From: Spirochaetes bacterium RIFOXYC1_FULL_54_7
GTDB lineage: Bacteria > Spirochaetota > Spirochaetia > Treponematales > UBA12059
Length of the DNA: 11,556 nt
Direction of reading: 5' to 3'
Assembly (NCBI GenBank): GCA_001830645.1
Contig: MIBM01000102.1
Span: 1,487 to 13,042, forward strand
This document shows, piece after piece, positions 1-7,364 of this stretch (positions are counted from its first letter, which is position 1; each line of letters begins with the position of its first letter). Below the pieces are notes generated by a model. The model saw only the letters and a list, made by a program, of their open reading frames with translations. It had not been told where the DNA came from and made no database searches. A program made the translations under genes and the position numbers.

Positions 1-224
1 CCAGCCGGGTACTGCTTCACTATGAAGTGAAGATCCCCAGGCGCAGGTGCCACGCCGGATGCCTGGACCCCCGGGGTGGAAGACAAAGTCTCGTAAGCCG
101 TCCTCAAAAGAATCGTGGCTGCCGCACACGCAGGATTGGAACCAGCTGGTTCCGGTCCTGCATGCCCCCTCGCCTCCACACGACTTACTATGCCGTTGGA
201 ATCGAAGGAAACCCTTACTTCCAT
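1..224 (-). CDS. prp: Ribosomal-processing cysteine protease Prp (partial, C-terminus outside window)
   Basis: I translated the minus strand from an ATG at 224; the frame stays open for 74 codons to the window edge. Prp (YsxB family) is a small cytoplasmic cysteine protease that removes an N-terminal extension from ribosomal protein L27. The visible part starts MEVRVSFDSNG and carries the family core: a Gly-His-Ala motif with the candidate catalytic His at residue 21, and an Ala-Cys-Ala-Ala motif with the candidate catalytic Cys at residue 33. The 12-residue His-Cys spacing matches the family as I remember it. A GAGG ribosome site lies 8 nt upstream (233-236). It starts 27 bp after rplU stops, the usual rplU-prp-rpmA order, so rpmA is expected next, beyond position 1. 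The position usually held by Asp three residues before the Cys is Asn30 here. About a third of the protein is missing because of the window edge, not damage. Confidence 0.88.
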   Translation of the reverse strand, partial: MEVRVSFDSNGIVSRVEARGHAGPEPAGSNPACAAATILLRTAYETLSSTPGVQASGVAPAPGDLHFIVKQYPA

Positions 225-251
225 GGCCGTAGCCTCAAGCCCCCTGTGGCC

Positions 252-563
252 TCATGCCACGACGATTTCCTCTACCGCAAGCATGGTATACTGCTGGCGA
301 TGGCCTTGGGTGCGTCTGTAGTTCTTCTTGGACTTGTACTTGAAGACAATGATCTTGTCACCTTTGACCTGGTCCTTGATGGTGGCTTTCACTGAAGCGC
401 CGGCCACGTAGGGAGCGCCGACCTTGATGGTATCACCGGAGACCATGAGGACAGAGGCAAAATCCACGGCAGTGCCGGTTTCGCCTTCCATACGATCTAC
501 CTTGATGACAGCGCCTTTTTCGGCGCGATACTGTTTACCCTTGATTTCTACCACTGCATACAT
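252..563 (-). CDS. rplU: 50S ribosomal protein L21
   Basis: This 103-residue protein has the full length and pattern of bacterial L21: the start MYAVVEIKGKQYRAEKGAVI, the central segment with VKGDKIIVFKYKSKKNYRR, and a C-terminal GHRQQYT block that contacts 23S rRNA. L21 is an early-assembling protein of the large subunit. The ATG at 563 has a GAGG ribosome site 8 nt upstream. It is followed by prp and presumably rpmA (L27), the conserved L21-Prp-L27 group. A strong sigma70-like promoter and a leader of about 125 nt precede it, so it is probably transcribed separately from argS, which ends 232 bp upstream. There is nothing unusual in the coding sequence. Confidence 0.97.
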   Translation of the reverse strand: MYAVVEIKGKQYRAEKGAVIKVDRMEGETGTAVDFASVLMVSGDTIKVGAPYVAGASVKATIKDQVKGDKIIVFKYKSKKNYRRTQGHRQQYTMLAVEEIVVA

Positions 564-689
564 GCTGTGAACCTCTTGTGTTCCGTATAACGAGGCCGCG
601 GGGACGGGGCTTCCCTTGCGACCGACGCGTACCGTATCGGTTGCCGCGTTCGACGAACGCAGCTTTGCGTCCAGTACTGTGGGTACCGG
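564..689 (-). promoter_or_regulatory. Structured 5' leader of rplU, candidate autoregulatory RNA
   Basis: The stretch between the inferred transcription start near 689 and the rplU ATG is about 125 nt, long for a ribosomal-protein message. It holds a near-perfect stem-loop at 643-663: a 9-bp stem (six perfect pairs GCGTTC/GAACGC, extended by G-C, C-G and a U-G wobble) closed on a 3-nt loop. A second, weaker stem follows (ACCGA pairing with TCGGT, around 619-639), then a GC-rich segment before the ribosome site. L21-operon leaders in other bacteria can be feedback regulated; whether this one is remains an inference from length and structure only. Confidence 0.4.
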
Positions 690-695
690 CGCAAT

Positions 696-725
696 TTTAT
701 ACTATGCGACAAGGGGCGATGTCAA
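696..725 (-). promoter_or_regulatory. Sigma70-type promoter for rplU-prp
   Basis: Reading the minus strand, a perfect -35 hexamer TTGACA (725-720) is followed after 18 nt by TATAAA (701-696), which matches the -10 consensus at five of six positions. Transcription would begin around 689, giving a leader of about 125 nt. It lies 70 bp past the argS stop, in the right place to drive the ribosomal-protein genes independently. Confidence 0.75.
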
Positions 726-795
726 CCTTGACGCCCCCTCCCACCTGAGTCCCTATGCAGAGGGCCCGGAATTGCATCCTGGCGGCCAGTTCCTC

Positions 796-2553
796 TTACA
801 TTGCCTCCAGAAAGGGGATGCAAAGTAAGCCCAAGCCATTGACCAGTACGGTCCGTACCGCCGCGACCAGAGCCAGCCTGGAGGCGGCTGTATCCGCATC
901 CTCACAGTTGAGGATGGGATTGTCATGGTAATACCGGGAGAAAGCCGAGGCCAGGTCATACATGTGGGCAGCCACCAGGGCAGGATTATACTCTGACCCC
1001 GCCTGCTCAACGACCTCGGGATACTGGGCTACCCGACGGACCAGTTCCCATTCAGCGTCTCCGGCCAGCAGTTCCGGCCGGACAGTGCCACCGGGAGCCT
1101 TGCCCTCACCCTTGTCGCGCTTGCGCAACAGGCTTGAAATACGCGCACCCATATACTGGATATACGGGCCGGTATCACCATTGAAGGACAGGGAATCCTT
1201 TGGATTGAAGACCATATCCTTGGACGGCGTAGCCTGGGCCAGGTAATAATGCACTGCACCGAGGGCAATCTTCTCGGCTATTTCCGCCGCGTCGCCCATG
1301 GCTTCTTCCCTGCCCTTGGCCTGTATCTCCTCAAGGGCAATTTCCTTCAGGGATTCAAGGAGGGCATCGGCATCGACCACAGTGCCTTCACGGGTCTTCA
1401 TCCGTCCTTCCGGCAGGTTCACCATGCCATAGGAGAGGTGGAAGAGGTTCCTGGCCCATTCGTAGCCCAGACGCTCGAGTATGTGGAAAAGTACCTTGAA
1501 GTGGTATTGTTGCTCGTTGGCCACCACATAGACCAGACGATCGAAAGGCCAGTCATGATGGCGGTGTATAGCCAGGCCTATGTCCTGAGTCATATAGATG
1601 GAGGTGCCATCCTTACGGAGAAGTACCTTTTCTTCCAGGCCGAGGGGCGACAGGTCTATGCGGACCGAGCCATCCTCAGCCTTGAAGAAAGCACCGTTTT
1701 CCAGGCCCTTGAGGACTTCTTCCTTGCCGGTCAGGTAGATCTGGCTCTCGAAATAATACTTGTCAAAACTGATGCCTGTGCGCTCGTAGGTCTTGCGTAT
1801 GCCACCCACGGCCCATTCATTCATACGCTTCCAGAGATCCATGACCTCAGGATCGCTGGCTTCCCATTTGACCAGCATTTCCTGGGCCTTCTCCTCCGCC
1901 TGTGGGTCGGCCTTCTTGAGGTCGTTGAACTTTACATAATAGTCGCCCACAAAATGATCAGGCTTCTTGCCCTCGTCCTCAGGGGTTCGGCCACCACCAT
2001 AGGCCATGTAGGACAACATGGACTTGCAGATATGTACGCCCCGGTCGTTCACCAGGTTTATCTTGAGTACCTCGGCACCATTTTCCTTGAGTATGCGTGA
2101 AGTGCTCTCTCCAAGCACATCATTGCGCAAGTGGCCAAGGTGCAGGGGTTTGTTGGTGTTGGGACTGGAAAACTCGATCATGATGCGGGTGCCGGCCAGG
2201 GATGATGATTTCCCGTAGCCCTCTCCGGCAACCGAGGCCATTACTTCGGCCGAGGTGGAAACCCGGTCCAGAAAGACATTCAGGTAGGGGCCAATTGCCT
2301 TGGGTGTACCCGCCGGGGTATCAGCCGCTGCCAGTTTATCTGCCAGCAACAGTGCAATCTGGGGAGGGCCCATGCGAAGGGGCTTGGACCAGGCAAACAT
2401 CGGGAAACCTATATCACCCATGTCCGGTTTTGGAGGGGTCTCGGATACGATGGCAGAGCTTGTTGCCATTCCGGCATCAAGACCTTTTTCCCGCAGTATA
2501 TCGGCTATTCCGGCCGCAACGGCCGTCTTCCATGCTTCCCTGATCTGTTTCAT
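796..2553 (-). CDS. argS: Arginyl-tRNA synthetase
   Basis: This 585-residue class I aminoacyl-tRNA synthetase charges tRNA-Arg in the cytoplasm. Visible landmarks: an N-terminal additional domain of about 110 residues that would contact the tRNA D-loop (with GDIGFPMF near 46-53); the HIGH-type ATP motif as HLGH at 138-141 within SSPNTNKPLHLGHLRN; the INLVNDRG strand at 165-172; the degenerate KMSK region MKTREGT at 385-391, as is normal for ArgS, which often lacks a true KMSK; and the DALR anticodon-binding domain from about 455, beginning GDTGPYIQYMGARI. Length is normal for the family. ATG at 2553 is supported by a GGGAG ribosome site 5 nt upstream. It lies 116 bp downstream of ligA and probably has its own promoter. 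No missing key residue was seen. Confidence 0.97.
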   Translation of the reverse strand: MKQIREAWKTAVAAGIADILREKGLDAGMATSSAIVSETPPKPDMGDIGFPMFAWSKPLRMGPPQIALLLADKLAAADTPAGTPKAIGPYLNVFLDRVSTSAEVMASVAGEGYGKSSSLAGTRIMIEFSSPNTNKPLHLGHLRNDVLGESTSRILKENGAEVLKINLVNDRGVHICKSMLSYMAYGGGRTPEDEGKKPDHFVGDYYVKFNDLKKADPQAEEKAQEMLVKWEASDPEVMDLWKRMNEWAVGGIRKTYERTGISFDKYYFESQIYLTGKEEVLKGLENGAFFKAEDGSVRIDLSPLGLEEKVLLRKDGTSIYMTQDIGLAIHRHHDWPFDRLVYVVANEQQYHFKVLFHILERLGYEWARNLFHLSYGMVNLPEGRMKTREGTVVDADALLESLKEIALEEIQAKGREEAMGDAAEIAEKIALGAVHYYLAQATPSKDMVFNPKDSLSFNGDTGPYIQYMGARISSLLRKRDKGEGKAPGGTVRPELLAGDAEWELVRRVAQYPEVVEQAGSEYNPALVAAHMYDLASAFSRYYHDNPILNCEDADTAASRLALVAAVRTVLVNGLGLLCIPFLEAM

Positions 2554-2644
2554 GGGTACTCCCGGGCCTCATTTTCGGCTAGACGGATTGCCAGGGGCAC
2601 CAGTCTTACCGGGCGACGCCAGGCCGCCTTACGTTGACTATGGG

Positions 2645-2673
2645 AGTGTATCCGAATATCAAGGGTGTTTCAA
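2645..2673 (-). promoter_or_regulatory. Candidate sigma70 promoter for argS
   Basis: On the minus strand TTGAAA (2673-2668, five of six consensus positions) is followed after exactly 17 nt by TACACT (2650-2645, four of six). Transcription would start near 2638 and give a leader of about 85 nt to the argS ATG. The -35 element overlaps the ligA stop codon. The spacing is ideal, but the -10 is only fair, and read-through from ligA is also possible. Confidence 0.45.
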
Positions 2674-4616
2674 CGACCAGGAGCTTTGCCATCCAGGATA
2701 GCCAGGAACTCATCCTCCCCTATCACCGGAATGCCCAGTTCCATGGCCTTGCGGTTCTTGCCGGAACCCGATTTTGGATCATTGGTAACCAGATAGGACA
2801 GGCCTTTTGCAACCGAAGAACGGGTTGATCCCCCAAGGGCTTTTACCCTGGCCTCGGCCATGGGTCGCTTCATGGAAAGCAGTTCACCGGTAAAACAAAA
2901 ACTCTTGCCGCTCAGAGGACCAGCCGAAGCGTCGGCAGAACGTATGCTCAGGGCACCAGTGGCCAGAACCTTGTCCATGGCAGTTGCCAGCTCTTTCAGG
3001 CCGTCAGAGATGACCCTGGCGGTAATCTCCCCAAAGCCGTCGATACCGGACAGTACTTCGGACGGAGCGTTTCGCAACTTCTCCAAGGTATCAAATCCCG
3101 CTGCCGCCGCCTTTTCCACCATAAGCACACCTATGCCTTCTATATCAAAACCAGCAATGAAATCCGCCAGGGATACAGTGCTCCTGCTCCTTAGGTTCTG
3201 GATGACCTTCCCGGCACTGGTAGCCCCCATACGCTCATACGACGCCAGTTCTTCAGGCTCCAGGGTGTAAAGATCGGCAATGGAAACCACCCTGCCGGAA
3301 TCGAACAAGCGCCTGAGGATAGCGGGACCGAACTCCATTATGTTCAGCACCGACAGCCACTTTTCAAGACGGTGGATGGCTTTTTTCGGACAGTCGCGGT
3401 TTGGGCAATACAGCCTGGTGCCTTCGTCGATCAGGACAGCTCCGCATGAACAGGCCTGGGGGGCCAGAATTTCACGAGAATCAGGCAGGTCTTCTACCAG
3501 CCCCTCTATCTTGGGTATGATCTCGCCGCGCTTAACCACGATCACCCGACTGCCTATGCGAAGTCCCATACCCCGTATCGTATTGGTATTGGCCAGGTTG
3601 GCCCTCTGCACGGTGGTTCCGGCAATCCTGACGGGCTGAACAATGGCTATTGGAGTGAAAGTGGCACCTGATTCGCTCCACTCGACATCGATGAGGGTGC
3701 TCACCGCCTGTTCAAGGGGGAATTTGAAGGCAATCTGCCGCTCCGGCCTGGCCCTGCGCATGTCTTCCAAGTCTACCCGCCGCCCCTTGACCACCAGTCC
3801 ATCTATATCATGGTCCATGGCATCCCGACCGGCTACCACCCGGGCACGGTAATCAACAACCTCGTAGGGCTCGGTGAAAACTTCGTAGGCAACCGTCCTG
3901 AAACCTGTGGCAGCAAGCCATTCCATCTTCGTTATTTCATCATCGAAAGGCGGTAGAATCCGGGGGCCTTCGAAAAGATCCAGAGTGCCAGGGCCAGGCC
4001 GGTCAAAAGCGCCCCGAGGCGCCACATCATAGCAGAGTACCTCGAGACGCTCGGCTCCGATCCCGTCCTTGCGCTTCATGATGCCATTGGCTGCATTACG
4101 GCAATTGGCCTTGTCCGGAAAATAGCGTGCCAGGGTCTGCCTGGTCATCAGTACTTCACCACGCGCCGCCCCGCTCCAGGGCTGAGGCAAGCGACCTGGC
4201 ACACCGGCCATGCGCTTTGCATTCGGTGTAATATCATCCCCGACAAGACCGTCACCCCTGGTGACAGCCCGCACAAGCATCCCCTCTTCGTACTGCAGTT
4301 CTATGCTTGCGCCATCCATCTTCAGTTCGGCTACATATTCCGGGTGGCGGATCTTGGCACACCAAGCCAGGAACTCCTCAGGATCCGCAGCCTTGGCCTG
4401 ACTGCCCATGGGCAACACATGGGCAGCCTTCGGAAAGCCGTCAACTGCGTCCTGTCCTACCCTGACCAGGATTGGACTCCCGGGCCTAAGCTTGGTCAGC
4501 TCATCCCACAGGGCATCAAACTCGGCATCACTGATTGCCGGGTGGCCGTTGTAGTACAGATCCTGGTGTTGACCTATCAGTGATTCCAGTTCGTCTGCCC
4601 TGCTGTCAATATCCAT
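2670..4616 (-). CDS. ligA: NAD-dependent DNA ligase LigA (divergent)
   Basis: This 648-residue NAD+-dependent ligase seals nicks during replication and repair. Domains in order: an N-terminal NMN-binding Ia domain (YYNGHPAISDAEFDAL, 21-36); the adenylation domain with catalytic lysine K99 in KMDG, then RGDGLVGDD (120-128) and ARGEVLM (151-157); the OB fold around 305-370 (VKRGEIIPK, 361-369); a four-cysteine zinc finger (C389, C391, C404, C409); helix-hairpin-helix repeats around 440-550; and a BRCT domain from about 566 to 645 (GKSFCFTGEL). Two features are unusual: the segment after FPK reads LPMGSQAKA where most LigA have a PMLSLDN-like motif, and the zinc finger spacing is C-x1-C-x12-C-x4-C, shorter than the usual C-x2-C-x14-C-x5-C. 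An AAGGGA ribosome site precedes ATG 4616 and overlaps the stop of the upstream gene 11 bp away, so the two are co-transcribed and probably coupled. Confidence 0.95.
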   Translation of the reverse strand: MDIDSRADELESLIGQHQDLYYNGHPAISDAEFDALWDELTKLRPGSPILVRVGQDAVDGFPKAAHVLPMGSQAKAADPEEFLAWCAKIRHPEYVAELKMDGASIELQYEEGMLVRAVTRGDGLVGDDITPNAKRMAGVPGRLPQPWSGAARGEVLMTRQTLARYFPDKANCRNAANGIMKRKDGIGAERLEVLCYDVAPRGAFDRPGPGTLDLFEGPRILPPFDDEITKMEWLAATGFRTVAYEVFTEPYEVVDYRARVVAGRDAMDHDIDGLVVKGRRVDLEDMRRARPERQIAFKFPLEQAVSTLIDVEWSESGATFTPIAIVQPVRIAGTTVQRANLANTNTIRGMGLRIGSRVIVVKRGEIIPKIEGLVEDLPDSREILAPQACSCGAVLIDEGTRLYCPNRDCPKKAIHRLEKWLSVLNIMEFGPAILRRLFDSGRVVSIADLYTLEPEELASYERMGATSAGKVIQNLRSRSTVSLADFIAGFDIEGIGVLMVEKAAAAGFDTLEKLRNAPSEVLSGIDGFGEITARVISDGLKELATAMDKVLATGALSIRSADASAGPLSGKSFCFTGELLSMKRPMAEARVKALGGSTRSSVAKGLSYLVTNDPKSGSGKNRKAMELGIPVIGEDEFLAILDGKAPGR

Positions 4617-4627
4617 GGATCGTCCCT

Positions 4628-6754
4628 TCAGCCTCCGATTTTAAGAAACGCATCCTTGAAGCCAAGAGACCGCACCCGGAGCAAGGCCATGCCGCTTTCA
4701 TCCCTGCCCAGAGGCCCCACAAAAATCTTCCAGATCCTGGCGCTGGAACCTGCTGGTGTTTCCAGCACTATCACATAGTCCATACGGAGTACCGATACAG
4801 TCTCGGCCGCAACCGCTTCGGTACGGTAAGCCCCAACCTGTATGTAATGCCTGCCCTTTTCAAGGGAACCGGTGGCCATGGCCGGCCTGACTGACGCAGC
4901 AGGAGAAACCGGTGCCACCGTTGCAGGAGCAGGAACCCCTGCAGTGCTGGCTGGAGCCTGTTCAATAGGAGCGGTGTCTTCTACCTCCGGTGCTTGCTCT
5001 GCTACAACAGGAGCATCCATGACCGGCGGCCTCAGATCGGTTGGTTCGAGTACAACAATCACCTCTCCAGGGGCATCTACTTCCACCTCGGGACTATCCT
5101 CCGCCACCGGGGTGTCATCACCTACCACAGCAGGGGCCGTACGCTCCGCGATTACGGGAGCCTCGGATGCGATATCAGCTTCGGCAAGTTCAACATCAAC
5201 ATCGGATGCCAACGTTCCCGGAGCCGCGGGATCCAGGACCTCTGCTTGGTCAACTGCTTCAACCTCAGGAGCGGCCAAGGCTATCCTGGTTTCAGCTGCA
5301 CCAAAAGATGGTGTCTCCAGGGCAACAGCAGAGGGCATCCCGGTATAAGGGAAGATGACTTCCCCCTCTGCCAGACTGGTCGCTGGAACCAGCTGGACCG
5401 GTTCCGTCAGCCGGGCGAGCACGACATCGGGTATCTCGTCGGCTTCCAGTTCCGGCCAGGCCAGTGAGGCCAAGGCAACACCGCCACGCCGAGGTGGCAT
5501 CAGGAGTTCGTGGGCCACCACTCTATCCGCCGCTCCATCCGCTGCCATGGCACCAGGCTCGGCCAGAGCAAAGGATCCAGCTTCTCCGGTAAGAGATGGA
5601 GAACCAAGTTCTTCCGCCGTTGCGCCTTCCTCTGTCTCGACTTCTGGTTCCACCAGAGCCAGCCCGGTATCAGTATCGCTGGCGGTCGGAGTCTCAAGGG
5701 GCAGAGCGACGAAACCTTCAGGACCAGGCGCCTGAGGTTCGACAAGACTCAGTTGTATAGGTTCCGGAACCAATTGCGGCGTCCTGGACCTGTCCAGCAC
5801 ATCAGGTAGCGCTGCCGGAGCCTCGAAGCGTTTTGGCACCGGGGAGGGGCTTACCCGGATCGGTGTCTCATCCGGAACAGGCAGGGTCATGGCCAGTATT
5901 TCTGGACCTGACACTTCAATTGGAGGAGCTTCGGTTGGCACCGGTTCGTTTTCGATCGGCAAGGGTGCAACGATAGCCAAGGCAGAGGGAGCCTCGGGTT
6001 CAGGCAATTCAGGTAGTACCACAGTCCGAACCGGTTTTGGTTTGCCACCGTTGATGGCCTCGGGCCGTTCAGCAGCAGTAACCCGGGGAGCCTCGGGACT
6101 CGGCACAGGAACCGTTTCAGCTTCGGGAGTCGCCGGTTCGGGTCTGACAAGGTCCTGCACCATCTGGGGTCCCTCTTCCAAGGGCTCAATCGGTAGCGGG
6201 GCAACCACAGGCGGAATGGGTTCGATGACTTCAGGTGCTGCTTCAGGTGTGACTTCAACGGTTTCAGTACCAAGTTCAGGGGCAGTTTCGGTCTCGACAG
6301 GAGTCTCGACAGGAGTCTCGACAATATCATAGCCCATCCGTTCCAGTTCTTCGGCTGCGAGCAGACGTGGATTGAAGTCGGCATCCAAGGCTTTCCTGGA
6401 ACCCGAGGATGGTGCAAGGGATGACACACTCCGCGGTTCTACAGCCCTGACTCTGGCAATCTTGCCCTGGCGTAGACCAAGAGCCTCTGCCGCCTCGGCT
6501 GACACCATCATGAACACCCCGGGATTATCCAGACCGCGCACGATTATAACCGTTACGGTTTTCCCGGTTTCAAGATTGGTCACCTCGACGGCAGTATTGC
6601 GGGGGAAGGAATTGCAGGCTGCGAAATATCCACCGGGTGGAAAGTCGCCGTAGGAACCCATCATCGCACTACCTTCCCATGATGAAGCCGACGCCAGCAG
6701 GGCGACGGCCAATATGGAAACAGACAGGGCCATGATTCTCTTCATTCTATCCAT
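4628..6754 (-). CDS. Exported RlpA-like protein with DPBB domain, long acidic Pro-rich linker and SPOR domain
   Basis: This 708-residue protein starts with a signal peptide (MDRMKRIMALSVSILAVALL, likely cleaved near residue 24; no lipobox Cys). Residues about 43-105 form a double-psi beta-barrel like RlpA: FPRNTAVEVTNLETGKTVTV followed by VSAEAAEALGL. Residues about 145-625 are a low-complexity linker rich in Pro, Glu, Ala and Val, surely extended and acidic, with a small VETP repeat near 145-153 and a repeated APLPIE (185-190, 263-268). Residues about 633-708 are a SPOR domain (GRHYIQVGAYRTEAVA ... WKIFVGPLG), which binds stem-peptide-free septal peptidoglycan. True RlpA is a lytic transglycosylase using His and Asp; the aligned residues here are Cys47 and Val72, so catalysis is doubtful and a structural or recruiting role at the division site in the periplasm is more likely. 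A GGAGG site 5 nt from ATG 6754 fixes the start. Confidence 0.85.
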   Translation of the reverse strand: MDRMKRIMALSVSILAVALLASASSWEGSAMMGSYGDFPPGGYFAACNSFPRNTAVEVTNLETGKTVTVIIVRGLDNPGVFMMVSAEAAEALGLRQGKIARVRAVEPRSVSSLAPSSGSRKALDADFNPRLLAAEELERMGYDIVETPVETPVETETAPELGTETVEVTPEAAPEVIEPIPPVVAPLPIEPLEEGPQMVQDLVRPEPATPEAETVPVPSPEAPRVTAAERPEAINGGKPKPVRTVVLPELPEPEAPSALAIVAPLPIENEPVPTEAPPIEVSGPEILAMTLPVPDETPIRVSPSPVPKRFEAPAALPDVLDRSRTPQLVPEPIQLSLVEPQAPGPEGFVALPLETPTASDTDTGLALVEPEVETEEGATAEELGSPSLTGEAGSFALAEPGAMAADGAADRVVAHELLMPPRRGGVALASLAWPELEADEIPDVVLARLTEPVQLVPATSLAEGEVIFPYTGMPSAVALETPSFGAAETRIALAAPEVEAVDQAEVLDPAAPGTLASDVDVELAEADIASEAPVIAERTAPAVVGDDTPVAEDSPEVEVDAPGEVIVVLEPTDLRPPVMDAPVVAEQAPEVEDTAPIEQAPASTAGVPAPATVAPVSPAASVRPAMATGSLEKGRHYIQVGAYRTEAVAAETVSVLRMDYVIVLETPAGSSARIWKIFVGPLGRDESGMALLRVRSLGFKDAFLKIGG
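6291..6323 (-). repeat. 12-bp tandem repeat inside the RlpA-like linker
   Basis: The plus strand reads gtctcgacagga twice, followed by nine bases of a third copy (2.75 units, perfectly matching). In the minus-strand protein it encodes repeated V-E-T-P. Perfect copies of a unit divisible by three suggest recent slippage that lengthens or shortens the linker without breaking the frame. Confidence 0.9.
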
Positions 6755-6771
6755 TTATCCCTCCAGGCGGC

Positions 6772-7254
6772 CTACCGGCCCCGCAAACTAGTCCTTGTCA
6801 TTTCAGCACCCATAAGCATACAGACCTTGTCCACATCGGCTTTTACTGCAGAAGCTGCCGGCAGTGCCGGCAGTACAGCTTCATACCGGGTGGCCAGACC
6901 GGACACCCGTATCAGGCGGTAGGTGCAATCAGGCGCCTTGTAATTGGCTCCGTTTTTCATGAGGTCGGCGAACACCACCAATTCATAATCCACAAAACCT
7001 TCTATTGATTCCTTGCCTGGTTTGTAGGCCAGGGTGGTGACCAAGCTGCCAGCCTGTGGCCTGTCATTGGTTCCAATCACACCACTTTCAAAACAGGCAT
7101 CAAGGGCACCCTGGATGACGGCTTCCGACAACTCCAGGGCTAGCTCTTCCGGCAACCTGGGGTCGGCCTCATACCACAGGACCACGCGAAGCGTCTGGGC
7201 CGATACTGCCGAAACAATGGATGCAAGCATCATAGCTATCAATAATTTCTTCAT
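6772..7254 (-). CDS. Small secreted protein of unknown function
   Basis: I do not recognise this 160-residue protein. It begins MKKLLIAMMLASIVSAVSAQ, a clean signal peptide with an AxA cleavage site near residue 19, so the mature protein of about 141 residues would be exported to the periplasm or beyond. A longer frame opens at 7308, but ATG 7254 is preferred because it begins the signal peptide and has an AAGGA ribosome site just upstream. The mature part looks like a mixed alpha/beta globular fold (TLRVVLWYEA strand; amphipathic helix LPEELALELSEAVIQGAL; FVDYELVVFADLM) with three cysteines at 54, 110 and 145. There are no membrane segments beyond the signal. It stops 17 bp before the RlpA-like gene and probably heads that operon, which hints at an envelope role. 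The VDYELVVFADL stretch might reflect an outer-membrane or lipoprotein-assembly-type fold, but that is only a guess. Confidence 0.8.
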   Translation of the reverse strand: MKKLLIAMMLASIVSAVSAQTLRVVLWYEADPRLPEELALELSEAVIQGALDACFESGVIGTNDRPQAGSLVTTLAYKPGKESIEGFVDYELVVFADLMKNGANYKAPDCTYRLIRVSGLATRYEAVLPALPAASAVKADVDKVCMLMGAEMTRTSLRGR

Positions 7255-7323
7255 TCGTAGTCCTTCCCGTTCATCATATCGGCGCATTCCAGAGCCGACT
7301 TGAAACAAGGAAAGTCCACACCC

Positions 7324-7353
7324 TTGCCCTCGGAGCCAGCTTCATGCTAAAAA
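7324..7353 (+). promoter_or_regulatory. Candidate extended -10 promoter for the sugar operon
   Basis: TTGCCC (7324-7329) is followed after 18 nt by TAAAAA (7348-7353). The -10 is preceded by TGC, giving an extended -10 arrangement (TGn) that would compensate for the poor -35. Transcription would start around 7360, leaving a leader of about 48 nt. This is a moderate match only. Confidence 0.35.
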
Positions 7354-7364
7354 AATCAGGCCAA

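Noticed and set aside
234..255. ATG at 255 overlapping the rplU stop as a start for prp
   Set aside because: It runs into a stop after six codons and is in a different frame from the Prp sequence, which begins at 224.
726..795. Rho-independent terminator after argS
   Set aside because: A GCCCTC/GAGGG-type pairing exists but the loop is about 20 nt and no T-run follows.
1249..2100. 283-codon plus-strand open frame
   Set aside because: It lies wholly antisense inside argS, whose protein is unmistakable; the translation has no recognisable domain and mirrors argS codon structure.
4872..5348. 158-codon plus-strand Ser/Thr/Gly-rich frame
   Set aside because: Antisense shadow of the acidic linker; its low complexity is the complement of the real gene.
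5887..6429. 180-codon minus-strand frame in the RlpA-like linker
   Set aside because: An alternate frame of the same strand through low-complexity proline-rich coding DNA, giving a Leu/Arg/Pro-rich shadow with no start signal.
7266..7280. TATGAT -10 for the minus-strand operon at 7278-7273
   Set aside because: No -35 at a workable distance and the leader would be only about 12 nt; too weak to call.
7255..7308. Upstream start at 7308 for the small secreted protein
   Set aside because: The extra 18 residues precede a perfect signal peptide that has its own ATG and AAGGA site at 7254.
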